From positions 1,582,501 through 1,646,500 of the forward strand of contig NC_037642.1 of the NCBI RefSeq assembly GCF_003254395.2: a stretch of 64,000 nucleotides of DNA, given 5' to 3'. Position numbers and translations under genes: made by a program. This DNA comes from Apis mellifera (taxonomy: Eukaryota; Arthropoda; Insecta; Hymenoptera; Apidae). Below are positions 37,131 to 51,189 of this stretch, piece by piece. The notes below the pieces were generated by a model that did not search any database, was not told the DNA's origin, and saw nothing but the letters and a program-made list of their open reading frames with translations. Position 1 is the stretch's first letter. Each line of letters starts with the position of its first letter.

Positions 37131-37559
37131 AGATACTAAACACAAGCGTATATAATAATGTATATACGAATATGATTATTGATAATTTATTTATTCATGC
37201 TTGATGTCTTATTTTATAAGGCATATAGAATATTTTTACTAAACAAAACAAAAATAGAAAGTGTATTTTACTTTTAACATTTTTCTAATTCGAAAAAATT
37301 CTAATATTAATTACTCGCGATTTACGAAAAAAATAAAAGTTTAATAAACGTTTTTTACATTACATAAAAGTTCCATTTATCGAAATCAGATTAAATCGAG
37401 TTCGAGAGAATTCCAATTCGTACAAATACTATTAAATTTTCCACATCGTGCGCCGATTATTTCCGCAAAAATTCCGTGTGTAACCATTACAAATCCCTCA
37501 ATTTTTAATCTCTCCATCGCGTTCGAACCAACGATTATCATTTTTCATAAAAAAAGAAA

Positions 37560-38180
37560 AATTCTCGAATTGAAAAATTCCCTCATCCCCTCCGGTCTCA
37601 TCCAACGACCGGAAATACAATCACTCCTCCTCCCCCTCCTCCTCTTTCGAGCGCCTTTCCGCGAAATCAAGCATCTCCTTCGTATCCTGTCTTTATTGGC
37701 TGCGACGGTCGGTACAGCTGGGTCGAGCTGGGTTGGCCATTGTCGGGCGATAAAAGGGCGCGAGAGAAAACGAACCGCTTTTACAAGAAGCTCGAGAGAA
37801 GGAGAGGAAACAAAGAAGAAGAAGAAGGAAGAGGAGGACGAAAAGGAGGCGTCCTCGTCCACCCTTGTTCATCTGGCTTGATCCCCCGTCCACCGTCTTC
37901 AGAGCTCGGTGGAAATTAGTTCTCGGCCGTGGAGCACGAAATTATTGCTGCTTTCAAAGTCGCTCGAGCTCGCCCCGCTTACGTCTTCTCGCTCAGAGCG
38001 TCAGGAGAGACGCGGGGAGAGTGTGCACGCGTACGGAGCGCGAGGAAGAGGGAAGAAGGACGTAGTTAAACCGAGACTACAAATCTACGATATTGAGTTA
38101 GAAGTAGAGGGAGGGCCCTCGAAGCGGGGGCCTAATAAAATTTGATGACCGGGAGGAACTTCGTAACGAGAATGAGACGC
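37560..38180. other. GC/CpG-rich island in intron 3, possible internal promoter
   Basis: CpG-rich DNA of about 600 bases. It includes a TATA-like GATAAAAGGG at 37749-37758 and long purine runs. A transcript starting here could reach only the terminal exon. Open frames run on both strands without family resemblance. Confidence 0.3.
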
Positions 38181-38932
38181 GGAATCAGGGAGGAGGGGAG
38201 GGTGGAATGGAATCGAGAGAGGAAGAAGAGGAAGAAAAAAAAAAGGAGAGGGTTTGGTCGAATCGGCCCGCCTATGAAAACTTCTCAGACACGGAGCACC
38301 CAGCCCCGTGATTTACGATATTTCATCGGAACGTAACACAGGGCCACTCTTATCCGAGTGGTTATTGTCGAGCTCTCCTAGTGAGCCAGGTGCGGTATTT
38401 TCATCTTTTGATTTCTCTTCCCTCGTCTTTCATTTTTCTTGCTTCTTTTTTTTTTTTTTTGCTTCTTTCTCCTGGCTGTCAAGACACACGGGGGGGATGT
38501 GTGTTTATCTTGGCGGATTTATCTTTATTTGAAGCGGACAATGATTGTGGTTTGGGGAATTTTATTGAAAAATTTTCTATTGTTGAGGAATTTTTGAACG
38601 AAGAGATTGGTGATGATTCAATAAGTTTCATAGGCGAATAACATTTCTTTTGATTTTCATTTGAAAATGATCTTGCAATTAATCGAGAAAAATAAGAATG
38701 TTTTATATAAATATGTAAAATTTATTTTCTATACGTTTTTATTTGTTTATATATTTTTCTTCTTTTCTTCCTATTGAGTAGAAAATCTAGAAGATAATAT
38801 TTATTCCGCCATTCGAAACTGATTTGGCACATTAGCCTTGTTTTCTTATTTGATTTCCATTTCTTATTCACTAGGAAGCTAAGATTTTTCTGAATATTCG
38901 CGAAAAGCACGTTTCTCGTTTCGTTTGCTCAG

Positions 38933-39049
38933 GTACAATGGCTGATGCAAGAAATGCAAAGTAGAGAAATATCACCAGAAGCGCGAAATCACTTTAAACA
39001 CCAGGCACGAATGCGACGAAGAAGTTTATGCGCTGTGAATATGCACTAA
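38933..39049 (+). CDS. C2H2 zinc-finger protein, terminal coding exon D with stop codon
   Basis: Last coding part of the gene. It follows acceptor TTTGCTCAG (38931-38932 = AG) and opens in phase 0, matching the AAG end of exon C. It encodes 38 residues, beginning VQWLMQEMQSREISPEARNH and ending in a basic stretch HQARMRRRSLCAVNMH before TAA at 39047-39049. The first part looks amphipathic and helical; the RMRRR cluster could serve DNA contact or nuclear import. I do not recognise a named domain. The reading phase, the clean splice site and protein-like composition support it; conservation among related insects would confirm it. The exon continues as 3' UTR for an unknown distance. Confidence 0.8.
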   Translation, partial: VQWLMQEMQSREISPEARNHFKHQARMRRRSLCAVNMH

Positions 39050-39984
39050 AAATAATGTAAAAATGTTGAAATATCTTTACTAAGACTCGCCTATGATAAT
39101 ATTGAGCGAATACAAATTAAGCCATTATTATATATTTTTATTAAAGAGACGCAAAGATTTTTGATCGACAATCTTGAAAATTTCATGAACAAAAGATTCA
39201 CTTATTACCCAAATTTATATATCCATTTATTAACTGATCTCTTCCTCGGGTAAAATAATACAAATAATGATACAAGAAAATTAATTTACACACGTATGGA
39301 AATTAAAATCGGAATTTTTTCGTCGAGTTTTAGAAGAATTTCGAAATTCTTCTCCGTTTCCGCAAACTTTTATTAAAATTTTTTTCCTCTAGAATACGTC
39401 CCCGAGCCATTGTAGTTATAACGAGAGATAATTTCATTTATCAAGGAATCAAAGATCTCGGGAAACGAGGGTGGCGCGTGAATCCAGGTGAAAGAGGAGC
39501 GAGCGGTTCGTCGCGTGAAATCCATTCAAGGGAGGAGATGAGCGAGTGGAAGGGACGTTGCCGGTGATTCGACATCAAAAGGCGTCTGTCGGTCATTCAA
39601 CCGGCTCCCTGATTGCGCGGTAAAGGCAGGGGTGTCTTAGAAATCACGGTTATCGCGGTAGAAAATCACTTTCTTGCTCGCGGAAGCGTGCACGGCCGAC
39701 AAAAGGGGCAAAGGGCAAGGGTTCAGAGCCAGGTGCATCCCCCCGTGAACGTGACATCGAATTAGATATTGTCTTTCGTGTGACCACCTCCGCGCGTTGG
39801 TCAACCGCCACTAATTTCGTTAATTTTCGATATCGATGAGAAATCCCTTCTCTTTAACTTGAGCGATTAGTTCAGAATAATAGTAATGATCCATTGACAC
39901 TATTATTATTTCTATTAGTGAAATTTATTACAGTAAGATTATATCAATTTTGTAAGAATAATTGTATTCTTTATATTAAATAAA
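39050..39984 (+). other. Probable 3' UTR and candidate polyadenylation signals
   Basis: The sequence after the stop codon is non-coding. A variant poly(A) signal ATTAAA lies at 39140-39145, about 95 bases after the stop, and canonical AATAAA occurs at 39979-39984 and 39984-39989. Which is used cannot be told from sequence, so the outer limit given is only the most distal of these candidates. Between them, 39400-39840 is a GC-richer, CpG-containing patch without a coherent open frame. Confidence 0.35.
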
Positions 39985-42900
39985 ATAAATATTAATTAAA
40001 TTAGTTTTATTTAATTGAGAAAAATTTAATGAGAGTTATATTATTATTATTATTTTTATAACACAGTATAATGGAATTTAGAAGTTGATAATTGATCGAT
40101 TTGAAGAAATTTGTGACATTGGGTAGTGTTGTATTTTTTTTGGTTGAATAATTGGTAAAAATATTAGTAGCAATGTTAATTTTAGTTATAATTTAATAAA
40201 AGAAAGATAGGAAGAACTTATAAATTATATTAATTGGTTCAATAATAGCTACTTTATTTGCTGACTCAATAATGAATTAGAAATCATCAAAGAAATTCTA
40301 CAAATATTTTTTCAAAGTACTTGAAATAAAATGATTATTATTATTTTTGGTACAAAAATTTCAATCAAACGTAAGCACAATATAAAATTCTTTGGAAACA
40401 TTTTTAAAATAAAAGTACTATGATATAAAACGCATTAGGATGTGAGAAAGAATAAATACAACAATAAAAATAATTTAAACTGAATGAATGTACTATTATT
40501 AAATTATAATTAGTGAAAAGCATCCGTTAATTTTTTAAATTTTTATATTTCTTTTGTTACATTTTCAACTATAAATACAATTCTTTTTATCCATTATATT
40601 TTAACATAGCGTTATACGTTTCAAAAACTACAGTACTTTTAAAGAATTTTGCATTATTGTTTGAAAATTTTTTACCAAAAGTAACACAAAAGTGTTCATA
40701 TACAGGACGAATAAATAAAATATTCGTGAGAAATCTTTGGAGAGTTGATTCTCAAAAGAAATACGAAAATATAGATTGAGATTTATTCATTAAAAAATAA
40801 ACAATTTGAGTTTGCTATCTCTGTCCCATTTCATCTAACTTCTTAGTTACTTATTTTCTAAACAAATCTCAATTATAAATATCTCACGAGTAATAAAGAG
40901 CAAATGAAATTGCAATCAACTTATACCTAAATATATAAAAAAATATATTTCTTTTTTCACAAAAATTCTGAAATCAGAAGAAAAGCAATCGAAACTGAGA
41001 TGACAGCACACTCTTACCAAAGTGCTCTTCTAACGCACTTAATTAATGACTATTAAGCAACACAATAGGCGCGTATGACACGGGTAAACTCGATTTTATA
41101 GCGCGACAGCAATGTTCGCGAAGTATGAATACATAGCCATGAAAACAGGGCCAGTGTAATATGAAATTCCACGACTCTTTGTCAATATTACCGGGCTGAA
41201 AGACCTCCCGGCAGCTTCGAGTTTAATATGATTAAAATTGGACTGAAAGTACCGCGTGGTTCGCGATAAAACGCGTCGAAATCCATGAAAAACATTTTCA
41301 CGGCACAGAGGATACGTGGCCGATGGAATTTCGCCCGGCAATTAGTTGGAATCAAGCGAATCGCCCGAATTCCATGAATTGCCTTTAATCATGGACGACG
41401 AGGAACGCGTGCATGCACTTTATAGTATTGAAAGTCGATGGCATTCTTAATTTGCAGATGAATTCTCTGAATCGAAATAACAGCGCGAAGCGTTCGTTCT
41501 CGTTGTTTCCCAATTTTTCATTTATTTTATGAATACTATGCTGGCGTTTCCGATTATTGAATTATAAAGAATCATTTTGAGCGTGAAATTATTTAAATGG
41601 GAATTAAAATGGCGCCCCATTCCATCATTTCTTTTCATAAATTTGAGCCTGCTGATGCGTGTTACCCTGCTATTGTAATTTTATATATTTCATCATTGTT
41701 TCTGAATAGAGAAAAGTTTTATAATTTTTCTATCTCCTAGATGCACGATATATTCTCTCTATATTTTGCAACTAAAGATAAAAATATTTTTCAACTTGGA
41801 AATTAATAGAGTTACATTTATTACACGTATATTTATATATATATATATTTCTTCGTTATTTTCGAATATAAAAAAAATAGGTGGAAACAAATTTATCTTC
41901 AAACATTGATCAATATCCTTAATAAAATAATAATTAAATCGAATAATTAAATAAATCTGTCATCAATCAAATTGTATCATAAACTATTTATATAATTTTA
42001 ATTCACAGAAGCAAGGACAAAGACAATGTCTCTGTAATCGAAAACAAAAATTTCCTTCGTTCCGCATGATTACAAACGCGTGTGCGTTGTCCCATTACCG
42101 TTTCAGACGTTCGTTCAACGCGCACTCCACTCTGGAATTATCTTCTTAACGCGGAGACATCGTAAACTGGGTCGAACAAGACTCGTAGACACGGTACACA
42201 GCTCTCTCTCCTCCTCTCGTCTCTGTGTGTGCCCTCCAGCTTTGGAATCTCGAATCGAAATCGGAATCGGAGTGTCTCGAAGTTTGCAAATTACGTTCGA
42301 CCGCCCTTCACACACGCGCGGCCCTTTCACAAAACCCGCGCAGACATATCACGAGTCAATCGTGGATTCCACAATTCCTCCAAGTTAACGCTCGATCGTG
42401 CTTGTATTTTGTATTGGGAAGCGAAGCAATTAGGGGATAGAGTTGGATTTGAACGCGCGGGAGACAAAATTCGATGGAGTTCGACGAGTTTGAATGGTAA
42501 ATAAAGATACTGGACGTATCTGGTATTTTAGTTTCGGTATTTTGATGACGGAATGATGAAGATTTTTCACGGTGTAAAATGGTGGATCGAACGATTTTAC
42601 TTGCTTTTCTTTTTTTTTTTTTTTTTTTAGAGGGAATGATAAACGGTTTAATAAGTCTTAAAGGTGATTGTGGATAATAAATGAAGATAATACAGAAGTG
42701 TTTGAATTATATAGTTTCTGTTGATTGATGAAATGGTGGAAGATTTAACGAAGTAGATATAAAAAAATAAGACATTGAAGATAATATATGTGTAAATATA
42801 ACGTAGCGTGGAAATTGTAATGGTTGAAGTAGATTATTTTCATTCTTTTCATTTCTTTGATTACTTGATTGATGAATGTTTGAAGAATATATATGTTTTA

Positions 42901-44416
42901 CTGTAATAAGTTAAGAATGACGAAGAAGAACGAGTTTCTTCGTGTGATTCATGCAATAGAGATGAGTTATCTTTAAATTACTAAATAAAAAGAATATACA
43001 GTAAATTGATGCATTGAATATGTAATAGAGTTTGTTTTCTATCATTAAAAATTATTAAAAATTGACTATTTCGAATTGGTAGAGAATTGATAAATATTTC
43101 AAAGAAAAGAAATCCTTATCTATTGTATTTAAAGAGATAAATTTATGAATTTATGAAATGATATTTTATTCGATTTTTAACGATACTCGATCTCATAAAT
43201 TAATGAAAGCAGAATTATATAGAATTAATGTAAAGATTGTATCAGAAATGCGATTGCACTCTTCGAAACGTATCTTTGTTTAATTAATTTCTTGTTTCGT
43301 TGAGAAATATAATCTGAAAATATAACGATGATTATATTAATTAATAAACGTTCGGATTTATTTTCAAATAAACTTAACTCGAAGAAGAAACAAGGATCGA
43401 TATTGATTGAAATCTATTTTAAATTTTGAAAAGATAATTTCTAATGAATCGTTTCAACTTTTATACTCATTCCATCAAGTTTGATACACAAAGGAAATCT
43501 ACATAACAAAGAAACCAGAAATCTATTTAGCATTCATGAACTTTTACCTTGACACGGTGAAGAGACATTTCTATACAATACAGTTGAATGTTGGCGACCA
43601 AACAATTTCAGAAATAATAAGTTTGTCAGGAGACTACTTCAATTCGATGAAATGAATTAAAATTTATTCCAATTTATCTTCAGAATCTCAATGGGAATTG
43701 AAGAAAATCTATTGATAGTTTCATTTCCCTTTTAATCGAACAAATTTGTTAAAATTTAAAGATCGAAATGTAAAATTCATTCATCGTTTCAAAATCATGT
43801 GAAAGAGTGTAAAATAAAAAAAATAAAAAATCATAAATAAATCAAACACGTAAAAACATAAAATATAAACTCTTCCGAATAATAGAACAAAAAGTTTTCA
43901 CATGTAAAAACATATATCGAATGTAAAACTCTAAATTTATAAATGAAACGCCGTAAAAAACTTTACTGATTTTAAAAAGAATCTTTTCAAAATAATAAAT
44001 CTTTTCAAAATCATGATACAAAAATTTAGCATATAATATAAAGCAATATAAAAAAGTATTTGCAAAGTATTAAATCTTTAATACTTAATAATATATAATA
44101 TATAATATAAATAAATCTTTAAACATTCGTTTATAAAATTCTGAATATAATGAAACGAAAGTTGCGATAACTAAAAAAAAAAAAATAAGTAAAAAATCCA
44201 CAACTCCTCATCCGAATCCACAAAGAAAATCAGACAAACCTATCAAACGAATCCTCAACAACACGAGGAGAAAAGAGGAAGAGTATGGGGGTAATGGGGG
44301 TAGGGGGTATCCGCCACGGAATTCACTTTGCTCGCACAAAGGGCCGAAATGAGTTCTTCGCGTGGACGTCGAGACGAGGAGAACTTCTTTGAGCCGCATA
44401 ATCGCGTCGAGGCGTC

Positions 44417-44432
44417 ACGACGACGTCGTCGT
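44417..44432. repeat. 16-bp perfect palindrome
   Basis: ACGACGACGTCGTCGT, centred on GACGTC, in a CpG-rich patch. The core GACGTC is shared with CRE/ATF-type sites, but it is embedded in a CGA/CGT run, so function is uncertain. Confidence 0.7.
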
Positions 44433-45110
44433 CGATTAATCCCACCCTGGTAATTCCTTGCTAGCTGCTCGTCATCGAATTTCCTTCCGATTTCGATCCG
44501 GCAAAAGTGTCGCGCTTTCGTTACGCCATCCTGGATATATCGTATCTCAGTGGCGCCATCTTAAACGGAATTACGGGCAGTAATGGCCCCCAGCTCGCGA
44601 ATCCCTGATCGCTATCTCTTCGCTTCGGCAATCGGAGCGAGCCATCGCAATTATCGTCTACGAAACGAACTTTTAAGCGGCGAGAACTGTGCTCGTCGAT
44701 TTTAATGAAACCTCCAGACACGACACGAAGATATCCTTCCCACTTGTTACAATTTATCGGATCGAAATATCTTTCAACCCTTTCAGCATTACGCTTCGTC
44801 ACTGAAGATGCATCGCATGGTGAATTTTTTGTGAATTGTTGTATTATTAAACTGCTGACGTTTTCTATAAATATATACACAAAGGATAAAGAAATAGGGA
44901 TTGAATAGAAATTTATTTATATATATATTCATTTATTTATTCTTTTCAATTTTTATTTTTATTCTCTTAGGAATAAACGTTAAATTGGAGATTAAATTTA
45001 ATAGCTAAAGCTATATGATGAAACAAATTATAAAAGTGTAAAATAATACATATATATATATTATCTCACAAAAGATTTGAAATTATATTTATCTTATATT
45101 TATTATCTTA

Positions 45111-45135
45111 TATTATATTATATTATATTATATTA
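45111..45135. repeat. (TATTA)5 microsatellite
   Basis: Five exact TATTA units, in AT-rich downstream DNA. Confidence 0.85.
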
Positions 45136-48100
45136 AATTATATTTATCTTAATATCTTTATATATCTTAGGTATCGAAAGGATTATAACTAATTGAAGTT
45201 AGATGAAACAAAATTGAGATGATTTCGTCTTCGTCACTAATTATGAATTTTGATATATTTGTATTAAGTAACTTAAAACTGAGAGTTAAATGATTCTTTA
45301 AAAAGCATGGAAAAACAATTGAAAAAAGATAAATAAACGATCAATCCACGTCGTTGTAATATTATTATGAAAAGGGATAATACATATACATATTCTATCC
45401 ATACCATATTTATATATATATCTATCATAATTAAATGAATAATTCACAATATATACAGTATAATTCAAATATCGAAAATATATACACATTATCTCTTACA
45501 ATATTAAATTCATAGTATAATACAATACTCGTAATTTCAATTTCAATATCTGTCATAATACAACAACCCAAGAATAATTCAAAGTATATAATAATCTCAA
45601 TATCGGAAAACATTCCAATTTCAACGATCGTAAGCCCCTCTCCCTCTTCGCGCAACTTCTTCCTCCATCATCCTTCTCGTATCTCGGGGCATCGTCTGAT
45701 CCATCGCAGAAGCTGGCTGTTCGTGTTGTGTTTGAAAATATCTACAATATCTCGCGAACGATACACGGAATGGAGAGGGAGGGGGGAAGGATAAACGAAG
45801 AAAAGGAAGAAGAAGAAAACTGGAGGTAGATGATAAATTTCCGGGCATCGAACCGAGCGCAGGATTCTCTAAGCATCGCCGTGTGGGATTTGGACGAATC
45901 GCCATCGCGAGCGGAAATTGACGTACTTTCCCGCGGGAGTTCGGGGTGGGGATAGGGGAGGGAGAGGGTGGAGGATATCGGTCGAGCTCTGCTTCTGAAA
46001 GTGTATCCGATTAGCGACAATTCGAACGGCTCGCTAGGGAGAATCTCTCTTTGCTTCCTTCGTTGCGCTAACAACGTTATCTCGTGGTCGCTTTGCTCTC
46101 GATGTTACACGCATATGTGTATGTATATATGTGTATAGCGGATGAAATTTCTTGCCAAGCTTTGTTAAAAGGAATTAAAATTTATTCGTGGGTTTTTGCT
46201 TTCGAAATTAGAAAATTATGTTGCAGAAATGAATGAATCTTTAGTGCGATTTTTCTTGACGATTCGCAGATTTATTGAAAATAATATTAATCGAAATTTG
46301 AGTATTGATAAATTCAATTTAGTAGAATTAAGCTAAGTGAGTTTATTTTTTTTAATTTTAAAAATGAAGAGATGTCGAGCGTATTATCTGTAAAATTATC
46401 GTATACTTTTAGGTTAATCGAGAAACAAAAGTGTTTATACGAGTTGATTTTTGTACAGATAATAGAATAATAAGTTAAGAGATAAATTAGTTGATTTCAA
46501 TAATATTAGTTCCATGATATTACATTGTTTTTAAGTTTCAAATTAATTGCAAAGCTGGAAATCATCTATTTTCATAGAATAGCCTCTTATTGATTATTCA
46601 TTTATATCCAGTTGAGAAATTAATCCAGTTTTCTTCATTTTTTATCATTATTTCATTCAACTTTTAAATGCATTTTTGTTGATTCTGCTTGATTTGATAA
46701 TATAAAATACTTTAACATTTTAACTTATAATTCTTGCTGTCAATAATGAACAGATTGCAATATATCTTAATATTATTTTTTACTTAGAGAGATCCTGTAC
46801 GTTTTAATCTATCACACTATTTTAATAATACATAGAAAAAAGTCATCATGTAATCATCAATCAATGCTAGTTTTAGTCAATTAGATCAATCAATTAATAT
46901 ACTTACTCCTTACTCCTATCTCATTTTTGCATCCACATTTGCAAATATATAATAACAAAATCAGGATCTATCAATCTATTCCTACAATTACAGATTCCTA
47001 TCACCATTTTTAATTTATGTATTTATTACGTATCACATATTTTTTTTGAACCTATTTAATTTGACACAACCACAGTAATTATCTAGAAAGAATATATAAC
47101 TGGACAGAAGATGTAGCAAAAAAGTTATTAAAATACCCTTTGAAAAATAGTGAGAGGAAACGTGTCCAATCCTCTCTCGTATTACCACTTCACCCTCCCG
47201 AAAATTCGCGGTGTTGGCGCGGTAAAAATCAAAACGCGGAATAAACTGGAAACGCATGACGCGTGCAAAACTCCGTGAATAATTACGTTTCCAAACCAAG
47301 TGAGGTTTTCACCGTTGAAAACTCGCGACGCGATTTTCACCAAGCTTCTACTTCGCTGGTCCGCCGGTAGGAAACGAGGAGCGGAAACGCGGCCGATTTT
47401 CCTCTCCTCCCCCTCCCGGTTGGAAAATAAACGACACGGTGCAACCGTGTCCAACGTTGTTCCGGGTCATTAAACGGTGTTGGTTCGCAAGTTTTATTAC
47501 GGGTTGCGTGTCCTCGTGTGTATCGATGTTCGATATATACTTCACGTCCAACTTCACGTTATAGCAACGTTCGAAAAATGGGGAGAAGGGAGGGAAGTAA
47601 GGAGAAATATATAGGGGAAACGAAAAGATTTTGTTCGTAGAGAAAAGGAAGGAATATGGAAGTATTGCCATTTGTATGTTTAACTTAAGTTTTTCTTTAT
47701 TGCTAGATAAAAAATAAATATTAAATTTGATTCTAGATTCTTACGAACCTCGTAGAATCTTTCAGTTTTATTTAAAGATTAAGTATTTCGTTAATTTTAG
47801 AAATTATTAATTTTTAAGTGTTTTTGAATTTTCAAGATTCGTATGGTTCATTGCATTACTTATATATTAATAATAAAATGTAAGAAATAAGAAATTTCAT
47901 TGTATTAGAAATACTTTTTGATTATATTAATTTTACACGATATAAAAAAAAAGGTGTAAGAATTTAACGAGTCAATGTAATTAATCACTCTTTTTAAGAT
48001 TGCATAATCATCACGAAAATTAATTATGTATGAACACACGTGTAATAACGTGTATACAATATCTCTTTAAAATGATCATATATAATATTCGGGGAACAAT

Positions 48101-48310
48101 TTACGTAACATAATTTTTATTTCAACATGATTCTTCGAATGGAATAAATTCTTTCAAAGTTCGAAAAAAAAACTAATCAAAGAAAATCTCTTTCGCGCGC
48201 AACGTCTTCCTCTTCTAGCGTTAAAAGAGAAAAAGAGAAAGAAAATAAACGCAACATAAAAGGAAACAGAGAAGGAAAAGATAAAAGAGGAGAGGACGTA
48301 TATAGGAGAC

Positions 48311-48318
48311 TATAAAAA
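48311..48318 (+). promoter_or_regulatory. Possible TATA box in the downstream region
   Basis: CTATAAAAAGC lies at the edge of a GC-richer patch, with a 163-codon frame beginning at an ATG at 48417. That frame is low in complexity (runs of Arg and of Phe) and looks non-coding, so a promoter for a non-coding RNA is as likely as chance. Confidence 0.15.
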
Positions 48319-51170
48319 GCGTAGTGTCCTCTTGCAAAGTGTCTTTTCGATATTCCAGCGTCGAAGCCCTCAAGAAAAAAGCTAAGCACCTTGGTTATTG
48401 ACGACCGAGGTGTCGGATGGACTGGCTTGATTTATCGATTCGCAGAGGAGAGAGAGAGATATATGTATTCTCGCGGATGGAGGACGAGAAGATGAGGAGA
48501 AGGCGATGGAGGATCGCAGGTGATATGTATGGAAGTCGGCTAGGGGGTTGGGAATTTACGATAATATTTGCCAGAGTACGGACGACGGACTGTGAAATGA
48601 AATTTTGTTCGAGGAACTTTCACGGGGAACTTTATTCTCGTTCTATTAGCTCCCGGGACAAAAATAATCGGGAGGATCCTGGCGCGGCCTGGAATTTATG
48701 CAGAGCACGTGGCTCGCTCTTTTTTTCCTTTTTTCCTTTTTTTTTTTTTTTTTTTACGCGACCGAAAAGCACGCGAATCATATTTTCAGAGGGGGAGGGG
48801 GGGAGGGAATTTCTGTCACGGGTAACGGAGTTATTGAATATTGGAAACGATCGTGATGTTGGCAAGCCGATTCTTCGAAACTCAAATTGGCAAAAGGTAA
48901 CTTTTTGATGGTTCTAATTTGGTTTAACCCTTTGAACTCTGGATAATCGTTTCATCGTTTCCTTTCGGTGGCAATTCTTTCAAATATTTGGAACAAAATA
49001 TATTTTACAATATTTTTTTTTTTACGATTATTAAACGTTTCAGTATTCTTTTCAAGTAATTTTGTAGTATCAGCCTGTCAGAAATTTCTAAAAATATTGT
49101 CATAATGCAAAAATTTATATAAATATTGATATAGTGTCTTTAACGTTATTCTTAAATTTTTCATTTCTTCATAAACGAACAAAACTAATTGAATGTAACA
49201 AATTTAATAAATTTATAAAGATATTTCTAAAATTAAGAATAATTGTAAGATTATTTTTTTAAAATGCAACGGAATATGAACTATTTTCACGTGACGAAAC
49301 TTCCTCCTCGTATTTAATAATACTGATCTTTCTAAATTTCTTCATTTTACAAAATGTTAAAAATGAATCCTATGCATGTCACGCATATGAATTACAATTT
49401 CCCAAGCAGAAGTTAATTCGAATCACATTTCCAACTTGAGTGAATTAGTTAATCGTCATCGTGGTCCAAAATTTCATTTGAAAAACAATAGAGAGGGGGG
49501 GACTATCTGAGGACTATTATTTCCCTACCGAATTATGTCGCGAAAACGGCTCTTTTGTATCTGGCATCCGCCATAAATAGACAGTTCGTTATCAAAGAGA
49601 ACAATTTCGATTCTCTCTTTCCGTGGGTTATGGCGCTTTGGCGGACTTTGGTTCGAAATTTATTAAACGGGGCCGCTCGATACTCGGGAATAAATCGTGA
49701 ACGCCAGAAGCGGCATCGAGTCGTAAATAACACGCGACAATGGAAATTTATGTTAATACCGGCCGGCCTAGCGCAAAAGGATAACCAAATGAAATTTCAT
49801 CGATCGTGTATTTTCATAGGCAGATATTCGGTTTTCGATTTAGAGGGCGGGAATTGCGAAGAGGTTTATTCTTTCTTTTTTTTTTTTTTTCTTTGATGTT
49901 ACGGGTATAGAACGGATAAATTGGTAATTTATGCTCGAGATGGGTAATGGAAGGGAATTTTGGTTAATGAGATTATTATTATCGCTGAATTTGTGTAATA
50001 GTAGTTGTGCGGTAGTTTCCAATCGATGTGTTATAACGCATTAACGTATCGCGATGGTATCTCAGAGATGGGTATCTCTTTCCAAGGGTTTTATTAAAAT
50101 TTTATATAAACGTACTTTACACGTTGATCGAAAAAATCATTATTATCTTTTAAATCAGTTTTTTCAATTTATATTATTGTTTTAAATAAAAATTGTAACT
50201 CGCAGAAGCTCTAATTAATTCTAAAAATATGTTGTTAAGAAGATTAAAGATTAAACAATAAGATCGTGATGATATAGATTTTATTTAATGTTAAATTGAA
50301 CTGTCGCTTAGAAAAAATTATTAATATTATAAACAAATGAAATATTATAATTGTAAAATGTTATAATATGATTCTTTGTGTCAAAGAAACAATTATTATA
50401 TTATTATATTAAAATAATGGCACAATTAAACTGTTGTATCAAATTTTATTAAAAATTCTTTTAGAAGATTCATATACTTGTAAACAATAAAACATATTAT
50501 AATAATTAGTTTAAATAAACGAAAACAAATAATTATATAATAATCTTGCAAAATTTATATAAATATCTGTCTATATACAAATACGAAACCGTTTGAATCA
50601 AGTAGAAACGATAACTGTCTCTCATTCTTCGCTTCCTTCTCCAATATTTCCAAATACCATTCAATTAGCCAAATTATCTCAAATGATCGCACGCGTCAAG
50701 TATAAATTGCATCGATTTCCATCACCACGAGTGCGGAAAGAAGAGAGAGAGAGAGAGAAAAAAAAAGAAATCTGCTCGACTCGAGATTCGAATAAGCCAC
50801 GATATCGAGGAGCAACGATGCAAATCCATAATAACCCTGCCGATTCAAATAGGAACGAGCAACGAAATTCCTCATCCATCCCCCCCCCTTTTCTCTCTCT
50901 CTCTCTCCTCGACGTGTTCTAATTTCGCCCCACGGAGCTTTTAAAACGAAGTACCCACTCGAAACGAGGGGGAGAATCCATCGATTCTATGGGAAGTTCA
51001 CGTACGATTTTTATGGAACGTCCGTATTCTCTTATTCGCGTCGGATACGGTTGAAAGGGAGCCTTTTTTGTTCAAGGGGGAGAGGGGGGAGAAGTAAATT
51101 CCCAGGCAAATTGGTATCGTCCGTTCGCCGTGGCTCTCGATGGAGAAGAATAATTCGACGTTGGAGAAAT

Positions 51171-51189
51171 GGGGGAGGGGAGGGGAGGG
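51171..51189 (+). other. G-quadruplex-type tract
   Basis: Four G-tracts (5, 4, 4 and 3) separated by single A bases, followed by a GA repeat and A-rich DNA. Strong quadruplex pattern on the + strand. Confidence 0.75.

Larger units (their letters stand above)
35484..38932 (+). other. Intron 3 of the zinc-finger gene (3,449 bases)
   Basis: Donor GTAAGT to acceptor TTTGCTCAG, phase 0. It contains a fresh tandem duplication (35733-35930), GC-richer patches at 36050-36260, 36940-37130 and 37560-38180, and T-rich DNA before the acceptor. Confidence 0.85.

Noticed and set aside
48417..48908. 163-codon frame after a TATA-like box
   Set aside because: Poly-Phe and poly-Arg runs from homopolymer tracts, no recognisable domain and no poly(A) signal or splice support that fits.
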